Both the position numbers and the translations under genes were made by a program. The notes below the pieces were generated by a model. It did no database searches. It was not told where the DNA came from and was given only the letters and a program-made list of their open reading frames with translations. Below are positions 56,932-64,000 of a stretch of 64,000 nucleotides of DNA, piece by piece. Numbering within the stretch: position 1 is the first letter of the stretch; each line of letters starts with the position of its first letter. The stretch is taken from contig CAYTOK010000001.1 of the NCBI GenBank assembly GCA_964439595.1, forward strand, positions 62,001 through 126,000, given 5' to 3'. This DNA is from CAIJXB01 sp964439595. GTDB taxonomy: Bacteria; Chlamydiota; Chlamydiia; Chlamydiales; Rhabdochlamydiaceae.

Positions 56932-59310
56932 ATGAAAATTCGATATTATCTTCTTTTAGTCATAGGGCTGATGAGCACAGTTGTTTTTCTAGGGTCCTTT
57001 ATTTATGAAGGCTTAGTTTTACAAAAGCATATTAGCGGGGTAAGAAGTCACGGGGCTCAGCTGTATGAAGAAGCCCTTGATAAGAGAAGAGGGTATTTAG
57101 AAGAGTTTATTGCAGATTCCTTAGCAAAGAATCTAGCCCAGATTAATGTGGTTCTAGATGCAATTTCTCAGTTTAAACCTCTTTCAGAATGGTTTTCTCC
57201 TACGGTAGAACATGGACAAAGTGGAACCTGGAAAAATGCGACAGCCTTAATTCAACAAGATGACTGGATTCAGTTTTTACAAAATACGGAAGGGTCCTCT
57301 CTTCTTTCTTTAGTTATCCCAGAGAAGGGCCCTTTTTTTTCAGTAAAAATAGAGCCTTTTCAAGAAGGCCTTGCCTGGATCTATATTCTGGGATCAAATT
57401 CTTATCCAGATCCTTTCTTAGGTGTAGAGATCCCTTTAAAATCACCTAGACAAGATGCAAATGTCTTTGCTTTGGAATTTACTCCTAAATCGTATGCTCT
57501 TTATCAGGTTGCTAGGCTTAAAACAGCAAAAATACCCGAGCAGCTAGAAGATAGTTTGGTAGAAGTAGAAGAAGTAGATGAGGTGCGTTTTTTTTCTTTT
57601 TTAAAAAAAGCTATCGCTTTAGCTCTCTCTCCTGACTTGATAGTACCGAAGAGTAAGGTAGTGGCTACTGGAGCAAAAAAAGAAGAAACGGGGGGGGCTT
57701 ATAATCAGGAGTTAAAGACTTACCAGCAAGAAAAGGAAACGTATTCTAATGAACTTTTTTTGCTTCAGCAGTTAACAACTCTTCAGCAGACAGGAGCTCT
57801 CGGTTCTTCCAAAGAAACTTTTTGGCCTGATGCTATGACTATTTTCTCTACACAAAATGAGGAAGAAGGCCCCGTTGCTTTTTTTATAAAACCTATTATG
57901 GGTTTTTCTTCCCCTATTTTTGATGATGTGTCTTTTTTTGCTGCACATCCACCCCTAACAGACTCTTCTTTCGTTTCTTCTGGGAGTCATGTAGTAAAAA
58001 GTTCTACCTACAATCAAGCATTTCTTGTGAATACAGCCGCTATTTTACTCGAAGAAGAGGGGAGTAAAAAGCGAAGTTTACTTACCATAGGAATTGACTT
58101 AGAGGGGATTATAGATGAAATAGTACTAGGATTTCATCAATATGGAATTATCCTTAGTGAAGGGAAGGTTGTTTTAAATAAAGCTCCTTCAGGAATTCCT
58201 TTAATTGCAAATTCTATTTTAGAGGCAGCTTTTTTAAATGATCCAACGTCTAAAGATGGGGTATTTTTTGTTGGAGGGGCAAAGTATTATTTTTTTAAAA
58301 TGCAACCGGATCCTAGCTTAGATTTATATTTTGTCTCACTACATTCTGATCAAGATGAATTTAGTTTCTTTTATGCTTATGAAGAAGAGTTTTCTGCTGT
58401 TGCTAAGAAAATTCTTGTGGAAAGGCGGATCGTTCAAATAATGAGCCTTTTGATTCTTTGGTCGCTGCTTATACACGCTTCTAAAAAGTTAGCAAAACCT
58501 ATTGTCATTCTTTCGAATTCTTTAACGCATGTAAAGGAAGGCCATTGGGAAGATATTAAATTACCTCAAGTGGAATTTAAAAAAGGCAATGAAATTAGGT
58601 CCTTATATGATTCATTTTTTTCTATGATCGAAGGCTTAAAAGAAAAAGAAAAGGTTACCGCTATTTTAAATAAAGTTGTTTCTTCTGAGATTGCTAAGGA
58701 GATCTTAAAGGGGGATATTAAATTAGGCGGAGAAGAAAGAGTTGTTACTATGCTTTTTGCGGATATTCGTGGATTTACCCATTTAACACAAAATATGCCT
58801 CCTCATGAAGTAATTAGTTTTTTAAATAAGTGTATGACAAAGCTTTCTGGCGTTGTAGAACAACATAAAGGCGTCATTGATAAATATTTGGGTGATGGAC
58901 TCATGGCTATTTATGGCGCTCCAATTTCGTATGAAGAAAGTCCGTTACATGCTATTATTTCTGGGTTAGAGATGGTAGAAGTTTTAAGAGGATGGAATTT
59001 AGCTAGGAAGGAGAACTCTTTAAGTCCTATTTATGTAGGTGTTGGTATTCATACGGGGTCTGTATGCGCAGGAAATATGGGAGCGCAGCATCGTTTGAAT
59101 TATACTGTTATCGGCAGTAATGTAAATATGGCGTCCCGCCTTTGCGCCTCTGCTGAGGCTGAAGAGGTCCTGATTACGGAATTTACGTATTTGCAACCTT
59201 CTGTTAAGGAAAATGTGGTTGTTCAAGATATGGGAGAGCGAAACTTCAAAGGGTTTGATGAGAAGGTGCGAGTGTATAAAGTGTTATCTATAAAAAAAGG
59301 ACTTTTTTAG
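56932..59310 (+). CDS. Membrane-bound class III adenylate/guanylate cyclase
   Basis: Makes cAMP (or cGMP) in response to an external signal. An N-terminal helix (YLLLVIGLMSTVVFLGSFI) and a second near residue 505 (IVQIMSLLILWSLLIHA) flank a periplasmic sensor of about 470 residues with no recognised domain. A HAMP-like linker follows, then the cyclase: VTMLFADIRGFTHL and DKYLGDGLMAIYGAP carry the metal-binding Asp pair, and YTVIGSNVNMASRL the transition-state region (Ser where Asp is common, so base choice is uncertain). Its stop is directly followed by the start of a histidine kinase gene. Confidence 0.9.
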   Translation: MKIRYYLLLVIGLMSTVVFLGSFIYEGLVLQKHISGVRSHGAQLYEEALDKRRGYLEEFIADSLAKNLAQINVVLDAISQFKPLSEWFSPTVEHGQSGTWKNATALIQQDDWIQFLQNTEGSSLLSLVIPEKGPFFSVKIEPFQEGLAWIYILGSNSYPDPFLGVEIPLKSPRQDANVFALEFTPKSYALYQVARLKTAKIPEQLEDSLVEVEEVDEVRFFSFLKKAIALALSPDLIVPKSKVVATGAKKEETGGAYNQELKTYQQEKETYSNELFLLQQLTTLQQTGALGSSKETFWPDAMTIFSTQNEEEGPVAFFIKPIMGFSSPIFDDVSFFAAHPPLTDSSFVSSGSHVVKSSTYNQAFLVNTAAILLEEEGSKKRSLLTIGIDLEGIIDEIVLGFHQYGIILSEGKVVLNKAPSGIPLIANSILEAAFLNDPTSKDGVFFVGGAKYYFFKMQPDPSLDLYFVSLHSDQDEFSFFYAYEEEFSAVAKKILVERRIVQIMSLLILWSLLIHASKKLAKPIVILSNSLTHVKEGHWEDIKLPQVEFKKGNEIRSLYDSFFSMIEGLKEKEKVTAILNKVVSSEIAKEILKGDIKLGGEERVVTMLFADIRGFTHLTQNMPPHEVISFLNKCMTKLSGVVEQHKGVIDKYLGDGLMAIYGAPISYEESPLHAIISGLEMVEVLRGWNLARKENSLSPIYVGVGIHTGSVCAGNMGAQHRLNYTVIGSNVNMASRLCASAEAEEVLITEFTYLQPSVKENVVVQDMGERNFKGFDEKVRVYKVLSIKKGLF

Positions 59311-60423
59311 TTGAATTACCTTGTTTTTAGTCTTGTTGGTTTAGTCTTTATCTTAGCTAGCTTGCTTGTATATACAGTGTTTTATCGCATTCCCTCTATT
59401 GCTCCGGATAAAGATAGGGAGTTACAAGAGAAAAATGCTATTTTAGAGGTTTTACTAGAGGGAGTAGTAGCCTTTGATCGTAGAGGAAACATCCTTTTTG
59501 CAAATGCGACCGCAGGACAAATGTTTTCTTGCGGCAAAAAAAAACTCGAGAAAGACTTTTTCAATGGAACAGAAGAGCTAGTAACAAAAAGCTTGGCAAT
59601 AGTATCGAAAGCGAAACAGCTAGGGATACCCTTAACTGATACTGTTCTTTTAGAAAAAGGAAAAAGAGTCTATTTGAATCTTATTGCGGTACCTCAAGAA
59701 AGGATTTCTTTTCTAGTTTTACAAGATGCTTCTAGCGAACAGAAAATCTTGGAAATGGGAAAAGACTTTGTCGCTAATGCTTCTCATGAGCTAAAAACAC
59801 CCATCACCATTATTCGAGGTTTTGCTGAAACTTTGCAGGATATGAAAGATCTTCCAAGAGAAATTGTGGAAGATATTTTAGAGAAGATTGTAAGAAACTG
59901 CCAAAGGATGAATACTCTTGTACGAAGTTTACTTACTCTAGCTGATATAGAAAATATACCCCTAATTAATTGTTTGTCTTGTGATATAGGGGCGATTGCT
60001 GAAGAGTGTAAAAGAGCTCTTCTTAGTGTATATCCGACGGCTCAAGTAGAGATAATAAAAGAAGAGGCGATTGCTGAAGTGGAAGAGGGAATCTTAGAGC
60101 TTGCTCTTTTTAATCTTTTGGATAATGCCGCCAAGTACTCACCACCTCCTGCTAAAATTACGGTAAAAGTAAGCAAGGGAGAAGAGACTGTTGTTGTTTC
60201 TGTAATAGATCAAGGCCCTGGAATTCCACCCCATGATATAGCACATATTTTTGAAAGATTTTACACAGTGAATAAAGCGCATTCTCGTAAGCTTGGTGGA
60301 GCTGGATTAGGACTTTCACTTGTAAAAAAGATTATAGAAAAACATGATGGGGTACTCACCGTTTCTTCTGTTTTAGGAGAGGGAACAACCTTTACCTTCA
60401 CTCTTCCTAAAATTCATCGTTAA
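59311..60423 (+). CDS. Sensor histidine kinase (PAS-HisKA-HATPase, PhoR-like)
   Basis: One N-terminal membrane helix (residues 4-24), a PAS-like domain (NAILEVLLEGVVAFDRRGNI), then the phospho-acceptor His159 in VANASHELKTPITIIRGFAE, N box LFNLLDNAAKYSPP, G1 VIDQGPGIPP, F box IFERFY and G2 GGAGLGLSLVKKI. All catalytic boxes are intact. No response regulator gene is in the window, so the partner is elsewhere. The start is TTG immediately after the cyclase stop, and translation probably depends on coupling. The pair may be one signalling unit. Confidence 0.9.
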   Translation: MNYLVFSLVGLVFILASLLVYTVFYRIPSIAPDKDRELQEKNAILEVLLEGVVAFDRRGNILFANATAGQMFSCGKKKLEKDFFNGTEELVTKSLAIVSKAKQLGIPLTDTVLLEKGKRVYLNLIAVPQERISFLVLQDASSEQKILEMGKDFVANASHELKTPITIIRGFAETLQDMKDLPREIVEDILEKIVRNCQRMNTLVRSLLTLADIENIPLINCLSCDIGAIAEECKRALLSVYPTAQVEIIKEEAIAEVEEGILELALFNLLDNAAKYSPPPAKITVKVSKGEETVVVSVIDQGPGIPPHDIAHIFERFYTVNKAHSRKLGGAGLGLSLVKKIIEKHDGVLTVSSVLGEGTTFTFTLPKIHR

Positions 60424-60542
60424 GTTTTTTATTTTTTCAATCCTTTAGTGTCTATTTCTATAGAGAAAAATGACCCTCCTATATGTAAAAAAATATTTAA
60501 TAAATTGAGCTGCTGGATTTTGAAAAGGGTGTTATTCTTAGA

Positions 60543-60637
60543 AACCCGGCGAAAAGTCTATGTTTTATGTCACTTTTCGCCGTGTTGATCGATTAACTCG
60601 GCGAAAACAAGGAAAAATATGGACTTTTCGCTGGGTT
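60543..60637 (+). promoter_or_regulatory. Array of four alternating operator-like repeats before the third ATPase gene
   Basis: A core like AACCCGGCGAAAA occurs four times in alternating orientation: at 60543 (forward), 60572 (reverse, CTTTTCGCCGTGTT), 60595 (forward, AACTCGGCGAAAA) and 60622 (reverse, CTTTTCGCTGGGTT). They form two inverted-repeat pairs ending 35 bases before the gene. Confidence 0.75.
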
Positions 60638-60671
60638 ATTTGATATGATGGGTTTAAGACAGGAGGCGAAA

Positions 60672-62129
60672 ATGGAAAGAACTATTATTGGAAGGGACAA
60701 GGAAATTGAAATCTTACAAGAGGTGTATGAGTCTTTAGAGCCGCAGTTTCTAGCTGTTTATGGCAGAAGAAGAATTGGTAAAACATATTTAATTAGTGAG
60801 TTTTTTAAAGATAAGGGTGTGTATTTTGAAATAACAGGAATGAAAGAAGGCACGACAGCAGAACAACTTTTTCAATTTGCTTATGAATTTTCTCGTCAAT
60901 TCAAAAAAGGGAAGCGAATTCCTTGTCCGAAAAATTGGGGGGAGGCTTTAACCCTGCTGCACGAAGCTATTGAGAAAATACCAAAAGACCAAAAAGTTAT
61001 TCTTTTTTTTGATGAAATCCCCTGGCTTGCCTCTCCTCGTTCTAAATTTTTGAACGCGTTAGAGCATTTTTGGAATCGATATGTGTCTAGAAATAAAAAT
61101 GTGATAATGATTATCTGTGGTTCAGCGGCATCTTGGATTATTAAAAACATTATAAATGGGAAAGGGGGTTTACATGGAAGGTTAACAAAAAAAATACGAT
61201 TACTTCCGTTTACTCTTTCAGAAATGGAACAATACTTGCGATCTCGTCATATTGAATTAGACAGAAAACAAATTGTAGATATTTATATGGCAATGGGGGG
61301 GGTGGCAAAATATCTTTCTTCAGTAAAAAAAGGCAAATCTGCTGCGCAAAATATTAATGAAATATGTTTTTCTTTGCATGGGGATCTTTATGGGGAGTTT
61401 GATAATCTTTATAAATCTCTTTTTGACAATTATGAAAATCATATTTCCATTGTAAAAGTGCTTTCTAAGGCTTTTAATGGGTTGACAAAACAGCAACTTC
61501 TAGAAAAAGCTCAATTGACAACGGGAGGCAGTTCAAGCCAAGTTATTGAAGAACTAGTTGATGCGGGATTTCTTCTTTATATTCCCTTTTTTAATAAAAA
61601 GAAAATGGGAGGAATATACCGTTTAATTGATGAATACTCTCTTTTTTATTTAACTTGGATTGCAGAAAATTCTAAGATGGGATTAGAGAATGTAGATGCA
61701 GAGTTTTGGATGAAAAAATATGGTACTCCTAAATGGGCTGCATGGAGTGGCCTTGCTTTTGAGGCTCTTTGTTTAAAGCATGTACAAAAAATAAAGCAAG
61801 CTCTTGGTATTTCTGGTATAAGCACAGTGGAATCAGGATGGAGATATTTACCCCAGAAAATAGGAAGCGATCAAGGAGCTCAAATAGACCTTGTTATAGA
61901 TAGAGCAGATAAGTGTATGAACTTATGTGAGATAAAGTATAGTGAGTCGGAATTTGTAATCGATAAGTCTTATGCCGAAAATTTACAAAATAAAAAAATA
62001 GTTTTTAGAGAAAAAACTGAAACTAATAAGACGCTATTTACGACAATGGTTACCACTTATGGTGTTAAAAAAAATGCCCAGTATCTTTCGGTAGTTGCTA
62101 ATCAACTAAAGATGGAAGATCTTTTTTGA
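60672..62129 (+). CDS. Archaeal-type ATPase with nuclease-like C-terminus (PF01637/DUF234 type)
   Basis: Same family as the gene at 24.7 kb. Walker A VYGRRRIGKTYL (residues 29-40), Walker B VILFFDEIPWLA, and IICGSAASW. The C-terminal domain has AQIDLVIDRADK then NLCEIKYSESEF, keeping the Asp...Glu-x-Lys pattern of restriction-endonuclease-like folds. AGGAGG five bases before the ATG fixes the start; an ATG nine codons earlier is less likely. 485 residues. The upstream repeat array suggests self-repression. Such genes behave as selfish or defensive accessory units, role unknown. Confidence 0.87.
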   Translation: MERTIIGRDKEIEILQEVYESLEPQFLAVYGRRRIGKTYLISEFFKDKGVYFEITGMKEGTTAEQLFQFAYEFSRQFKKGKRIPCPKNWGEALTLLHEAIEKIPKDQKVILFFDEIPWLASPRSKFLNALEHFWNRYVSRNKNVIMIICGSAASWIIKNIINGKGGLHGRLTKKIRLLPFTLSEMEQYLRSRHIELDRKQIVDIYMAMGGVAKYLSSVKKGKSAAQNINEICFSLHGDLYGEFDNLYKSLFDNYENHISIVKVLSKAFNGLTKQQLLEKAQLTTGGSSSQVIEELVDAGFLLYIPFFNKKKMGGIYRLIDEYSLFYLTWIAENSKMGLENVDAEFWMKKYGTPKWAAWSGLAFEALCLKHVQKIKQALGISGISTVESGWRYLPQKIGSDQGAQIDLVIDRADKCMNLCEIKYSESEFVIDKSYAENLQNKKIVFREKTETNKTLFTTMVTTYGVKKNAQYLSVVANQLKMEDLF

Positions 62130-62334
62130 TCCTGCGGACACACGCAAACTTCGTCCTTCAGGGCTGATTATTACCCACAATTCAGCTTGGGATGAAGGGG
62201 TACCCCCGGTTCAACGTCCAGATAAGATAGCTGTATTATATGTTTTATTTGTCGCAGAAAAACCGCCAGGACTCATATTGCCTGAAGACGTTAAAGTAAT
62301 AGATGCAACAGAGCTTATTGAAGCCTTTCAATAG
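62110..62334 (+). pseudogene. C-terminal remnant of an unidentified protein
   Basis: A 75-codon open run with no start codon, overlapping the end of the ATPase gene in another frame and ending in a stop. The peptide (DPADTRKLRPSGLIITHNSA, then later LILPEDVKVIDATELIEAFQ) reads like the real C-terminal end of a protein, perhaps another accessory ATPase. It suggests that the ATPase gene replaced or truncated an older gene here. Confidence 0.4.
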
Positions 62335-62338
62335 CAGA

Positions 62339-63274
62339 TTATTGCTTTATTTCTTTATTGCTTGGAAGGGGGATTTTTAGAGATACCTGTTCTTTTCCTT
62401 TTTGAGAGAGCTTGTCTAGCTGTTTTTTGTTTCGAGAAAAATCAAAATAGAGGCTGAGGTCTTGAATGGAAATAGGAAGTCCTTTTACAGCATTTAGCTC
62501 TGCTAATTCTTGTTTTGTAAGAGAGGGGAGTGTGTTTTTTCGGCTCTTTTTTTTTTCTTTTTCTAAAGAGAAAATTTCTTCTGCTATGGCACTGCCAAAA
62601 AAAGCTTTAAGGGCCGGATACGACGCGTAACAGAAGTAGAGGGTTTTCGTGTTTTTGGGCTCTAAACAAAAGAAATCTTCTAAAGGGGGGTATCCAGTTT
62701 TTTCATTGCTATTATACACAGTAGATCCTTTCAACATCTTATAAAAAAGAGGTTGTAAAGAGGTGTCTTCAGGGAATAGATCAGCAAGAGACTCTGGTTT
62801 TTCTTTTTCTGCATTTTTTTCTAGTAACGAGGCGAGTAGTCTCTCTCCTAAGTCGGGGGTTTGGGTTAATGCTTCTTTCCAAAAAGAGGTGTGGCCATAG
62901 AGTTCTTCTAATAGTAAAATGGTTGCTTTTTGTAAATAAGGGGCAGGATTTTTAGTGGAAATTAAGGGGGATAGATTCCACTTAGCAACAGACGGTAAGC
63001 TGGGTTTAAGTCTTAGCGGTATGGCTGGGGTCGTAGTTTTAGTTTTTGGCAGTGGGTTTTCTGGTTTTGGTATTTGAGGGGGTGATGCTTTATTTTTCGG
63101 TTTGAAGTTGATGTATTTATAGTTTTCCCATTTATTTTGTAAAGTTTGCTTGTTTATAATAAAGCTACAAATGCTGTTTTTTTCTTTTGAAAAAATTTTA
63201 CTATCCTTAAATAGCGTTAAGCTAAAAAAAGTAAAAATTATTAAGAAGCTTGATACAAGAAATAAGGAGTTCAT
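62339..63274 (-). CDS. Putative type II secretion-associated protein (GspK-like position)
   Basis: 311 residues with one N-terminal membrane helix (LFLVSSFLIIFTFFSLTLF), a Pro-rich linker (about residues 60-95) and a mostly helical C-terminal domain containing LTKQELAELNAVKGLPISI, which resembles the helix-hairpin-helix-like segment of GspK minor pseudopilins. Membership is inferred mainly from position: it overlaps the upstream pseudopilin-like gene by 4 bp. In C. trachomatis a similar pair follows the gsp genes, as far as I recall. Moderate confidence in the role, good confidence that the gene is real. Confidence 0.6.
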   Translation of the reverse strand: MNSLFLVSSFLIIFTFFSLTLFKDSKIFSKEKNSICSFIINKQTLQNKWENYKYINFKPKNKASPPQIPKPENPLPKTKTTTPAIPLRLKPSLPSVAKWNLSPLISTKNPAPYLQKATILLLEELYGHTSFWKEALTQTPDLGERLLASLLEKNAEKEKPESLADLFPEDTSLQPLFYKMLKGSTVYNSNEKTGYPPLEDFFCLEPKNTKTLYFCYASYPALKAFFGSAIAEEIFSLEKEKKKSRKNTLPSLTKQELAELNAVKGLPISIQDLSLYFDFSRNKKQLDKLSQKGKEQVSLKIPLPSNKEIKQ

Positions 63275-63891
63275 TTTTTAGTCAATCCATTGCTCGCTTG
63301 TTCTAAGTATAGTATAGGTTCTTTGCTAAAAGAGGAACGTATTTTAATTTCTAATGGCTCATTGGAGCTGTTTTCGATGACTAGTTTGATCCAAATCGGG
63401 AGTGGGGTAGACTCATTCCAGGATGATTGCCAAATATTTGTTTCAGGATTAAAAAAGAAGATTTCTAGGGATTTTATTTCCGTTAGTAGGATTTCTGTTC
63501 GACTTTCTAAAGTGGATCCCCAGGTTGTTAGGCACAGCTGCTTTCCGTTATCTACATAAAGTAAAGAGCGGACTATGTCATTAAATGCGGGGTTAACGTC
63601 AGGCTCATTTGTATAAGAGAAACAAACCGAGGGAAACTCGCTTTTCTCATTTGGTGTAAAAATAAAATTATTTTCACTGAGATTTGTTAGAAGAAGGCCA
63701 ATTCTTTCTAGTCTTTGTTTTAAAAAAAGACGAGGTTCGAGTTTATTTTGTAGCAGTTGCACGTTTTTATAGCTAGTAAGCCAGTTTTGGTAAACGTGCC
63801 AAAGAGAGGGGACCAGAATGGCTGTTAGACAGATAGCAATAGCTACTTCAAGTAGAGTTAGCGAATGCTTCTTTTTTTTTAGGGGCCGCAT
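63271..63891 (-). CDS. Prepilin-like protein, type II secretion pseudopilin (GspJ-like)
   Basis: The N-terminus KKKKHSLTLLEVAIAICLTAI is a type IV prepilin-like leader: a short basic segment, then a hydrophobic helix containing the essential Glu at position +5. The residue before the predicted cut is Ser where Gly is almost universal. The rest is a strand-rich globular domain (EILLTEIKSLEIFFFNPE, IWIKLVIENSS) like that of GspJ. 206 residues. No clear ribosome binding site; it begins 5 bp after the preceding frame, so coupling is likely. Confidence 0.75.
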   Translation of the reverse strand: MRPLKKKKHSLTLLEVAIAICLTAILVPSLWHVYQNWLTSYKNVQLLQNKLEPRLFLKQRLERIGLLLTNLSENNFIFTPNEKSEFPSVCFSYTNEPDVNPAFNDIVRSLLYVDNGKQLCLTTWGSTLESRTEILLTEIKSLEIFFFNPETNIWQSSWNESTPLPIWIKLVIENSSNEPLEIKIRSSFSKEPILYLEQASNGLTKK

Positions 63892-63896
63892 ATTTT

Positions 63897-64000
63897 TTAA
63901 GAGGGTTGTGAATGTGTAGCAGAAAACTGTATTTTTTTTGCTATAAAGATTTTACTGTGTGTCGAATGGAGCTTTTTATAGGGAGGCGATGCGCTTTTTA
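63897..64000 (-). CDS. C-terminal end of an upstream gene (partial)
   Basis: A minus-strand frame enters from beyond the window edge and stays open for 33 codons (ending KIFIAKKIQFSATHSQPS) before a TAA located 5 bp ahead of the pseudopilin gene. Its spacing fits a further type II secretion gene of the same operon, but so short a piece cannot be identified. Confidence 0.4.
   Translation of the reverse strand, partial: KSASPPYKKLHSTHSKIFIAKKIQFSATHSQPS

Noticed and set aside
60543..60637. CRISPR-like reading of the four CGGCGAAAA copies
   Set aside because: The copies alternate in orientation and are separated by short, unequal gaps directly before a gene, which fits an operator and not a CRISPR.
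1..64000. Insertion sequence, integrase or CRISPR array
   Set aside because: I saw no transposase or integrase motifs, no terminal repeats around the accessory genes and no regularly spaced short repeats of CRISPR type.

Overview
The window is AT-rich bacterial DNA that reads as a member of the Chlamydiota outside the classical Chlamydiaceae. The strongest marker is a type IA topoisomerase fused to a C-terminal SWIB domain. Supporting this are neighbour pairs that I recall from chlamydial genomes (rpoN beside uvrD; mutL then pepP, with type II secretion pseudopilin-type genes further on), the groES-groEL pair and several effector-like proteins. Genes such as putA, a class III cyclase, a NamZ-type muramidase and archaeal-type ATPases point to an environmental, amoeba- or arthropod-associated lineage. 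The family cannot be fixed from sequence alone.

Layout. 1-23.3 kb is mostly housekeeping: a partial unknown gene, a cytosolic-type 5'-nucleotidase, then galE, a serine hydrolase and topA as one block, two envelope proteins, a transporter-uvrD-rpoN block, an MFS transporter, putA, a NamZ-like muramidase, and groESL behind a CIRCE element. 23.4-30.5 kb is accessory: a TetR/SnoaL pair, two archaeal-type ATPases each behind its own inverted repeats, and a trpR-led operon ending in a peptide-type transporter. 30.4-48.1 kb holds prmA, two PP2C phosphatases, a tRNA-Arg, a metallo-hydrolase and a peroxiredoxin, an envelope cluster with a sulfatase-type transferase and a lipase-like protein, a large protein with a CX5R phosphatase signature, rsgA, a TrmH-type methyltransferase and metNIQ. 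48.3-52.6 kb carries three unrecognised proteins, two of them a tandem duplication. 52.8-64 kb holds pcnB, mutL, pepP, a cyclase-histidine kinase pair, a third ATPase with an operator-like array, and the start of a type II secretion pseudopilin cluster.

The most interesting locus is the trpR operon at 27.6-30.5 kb. A palindromic promoter precedes trpR, whose codons 6-7 are both Trp. The next gene is split across two frames. Its first frame has a single Trp codon, which sits in a site resembling the prfB (RF2) +1 shift signal: GGAGG, then CTT TGG. A +1 slip at that codon would skip the Trp and open the second frame, giving a 375-residue protein with no tryptophan. That frame overlaps the start of a 449-residue POT-type transporter, which also contains no tryptophan. 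I propose a tryptophan-starvation circuit combining TrpR derepression, hungry-codon frameshifting and Trp-free products. A simple frameshift mutation or sequencing error remains the main alternative.
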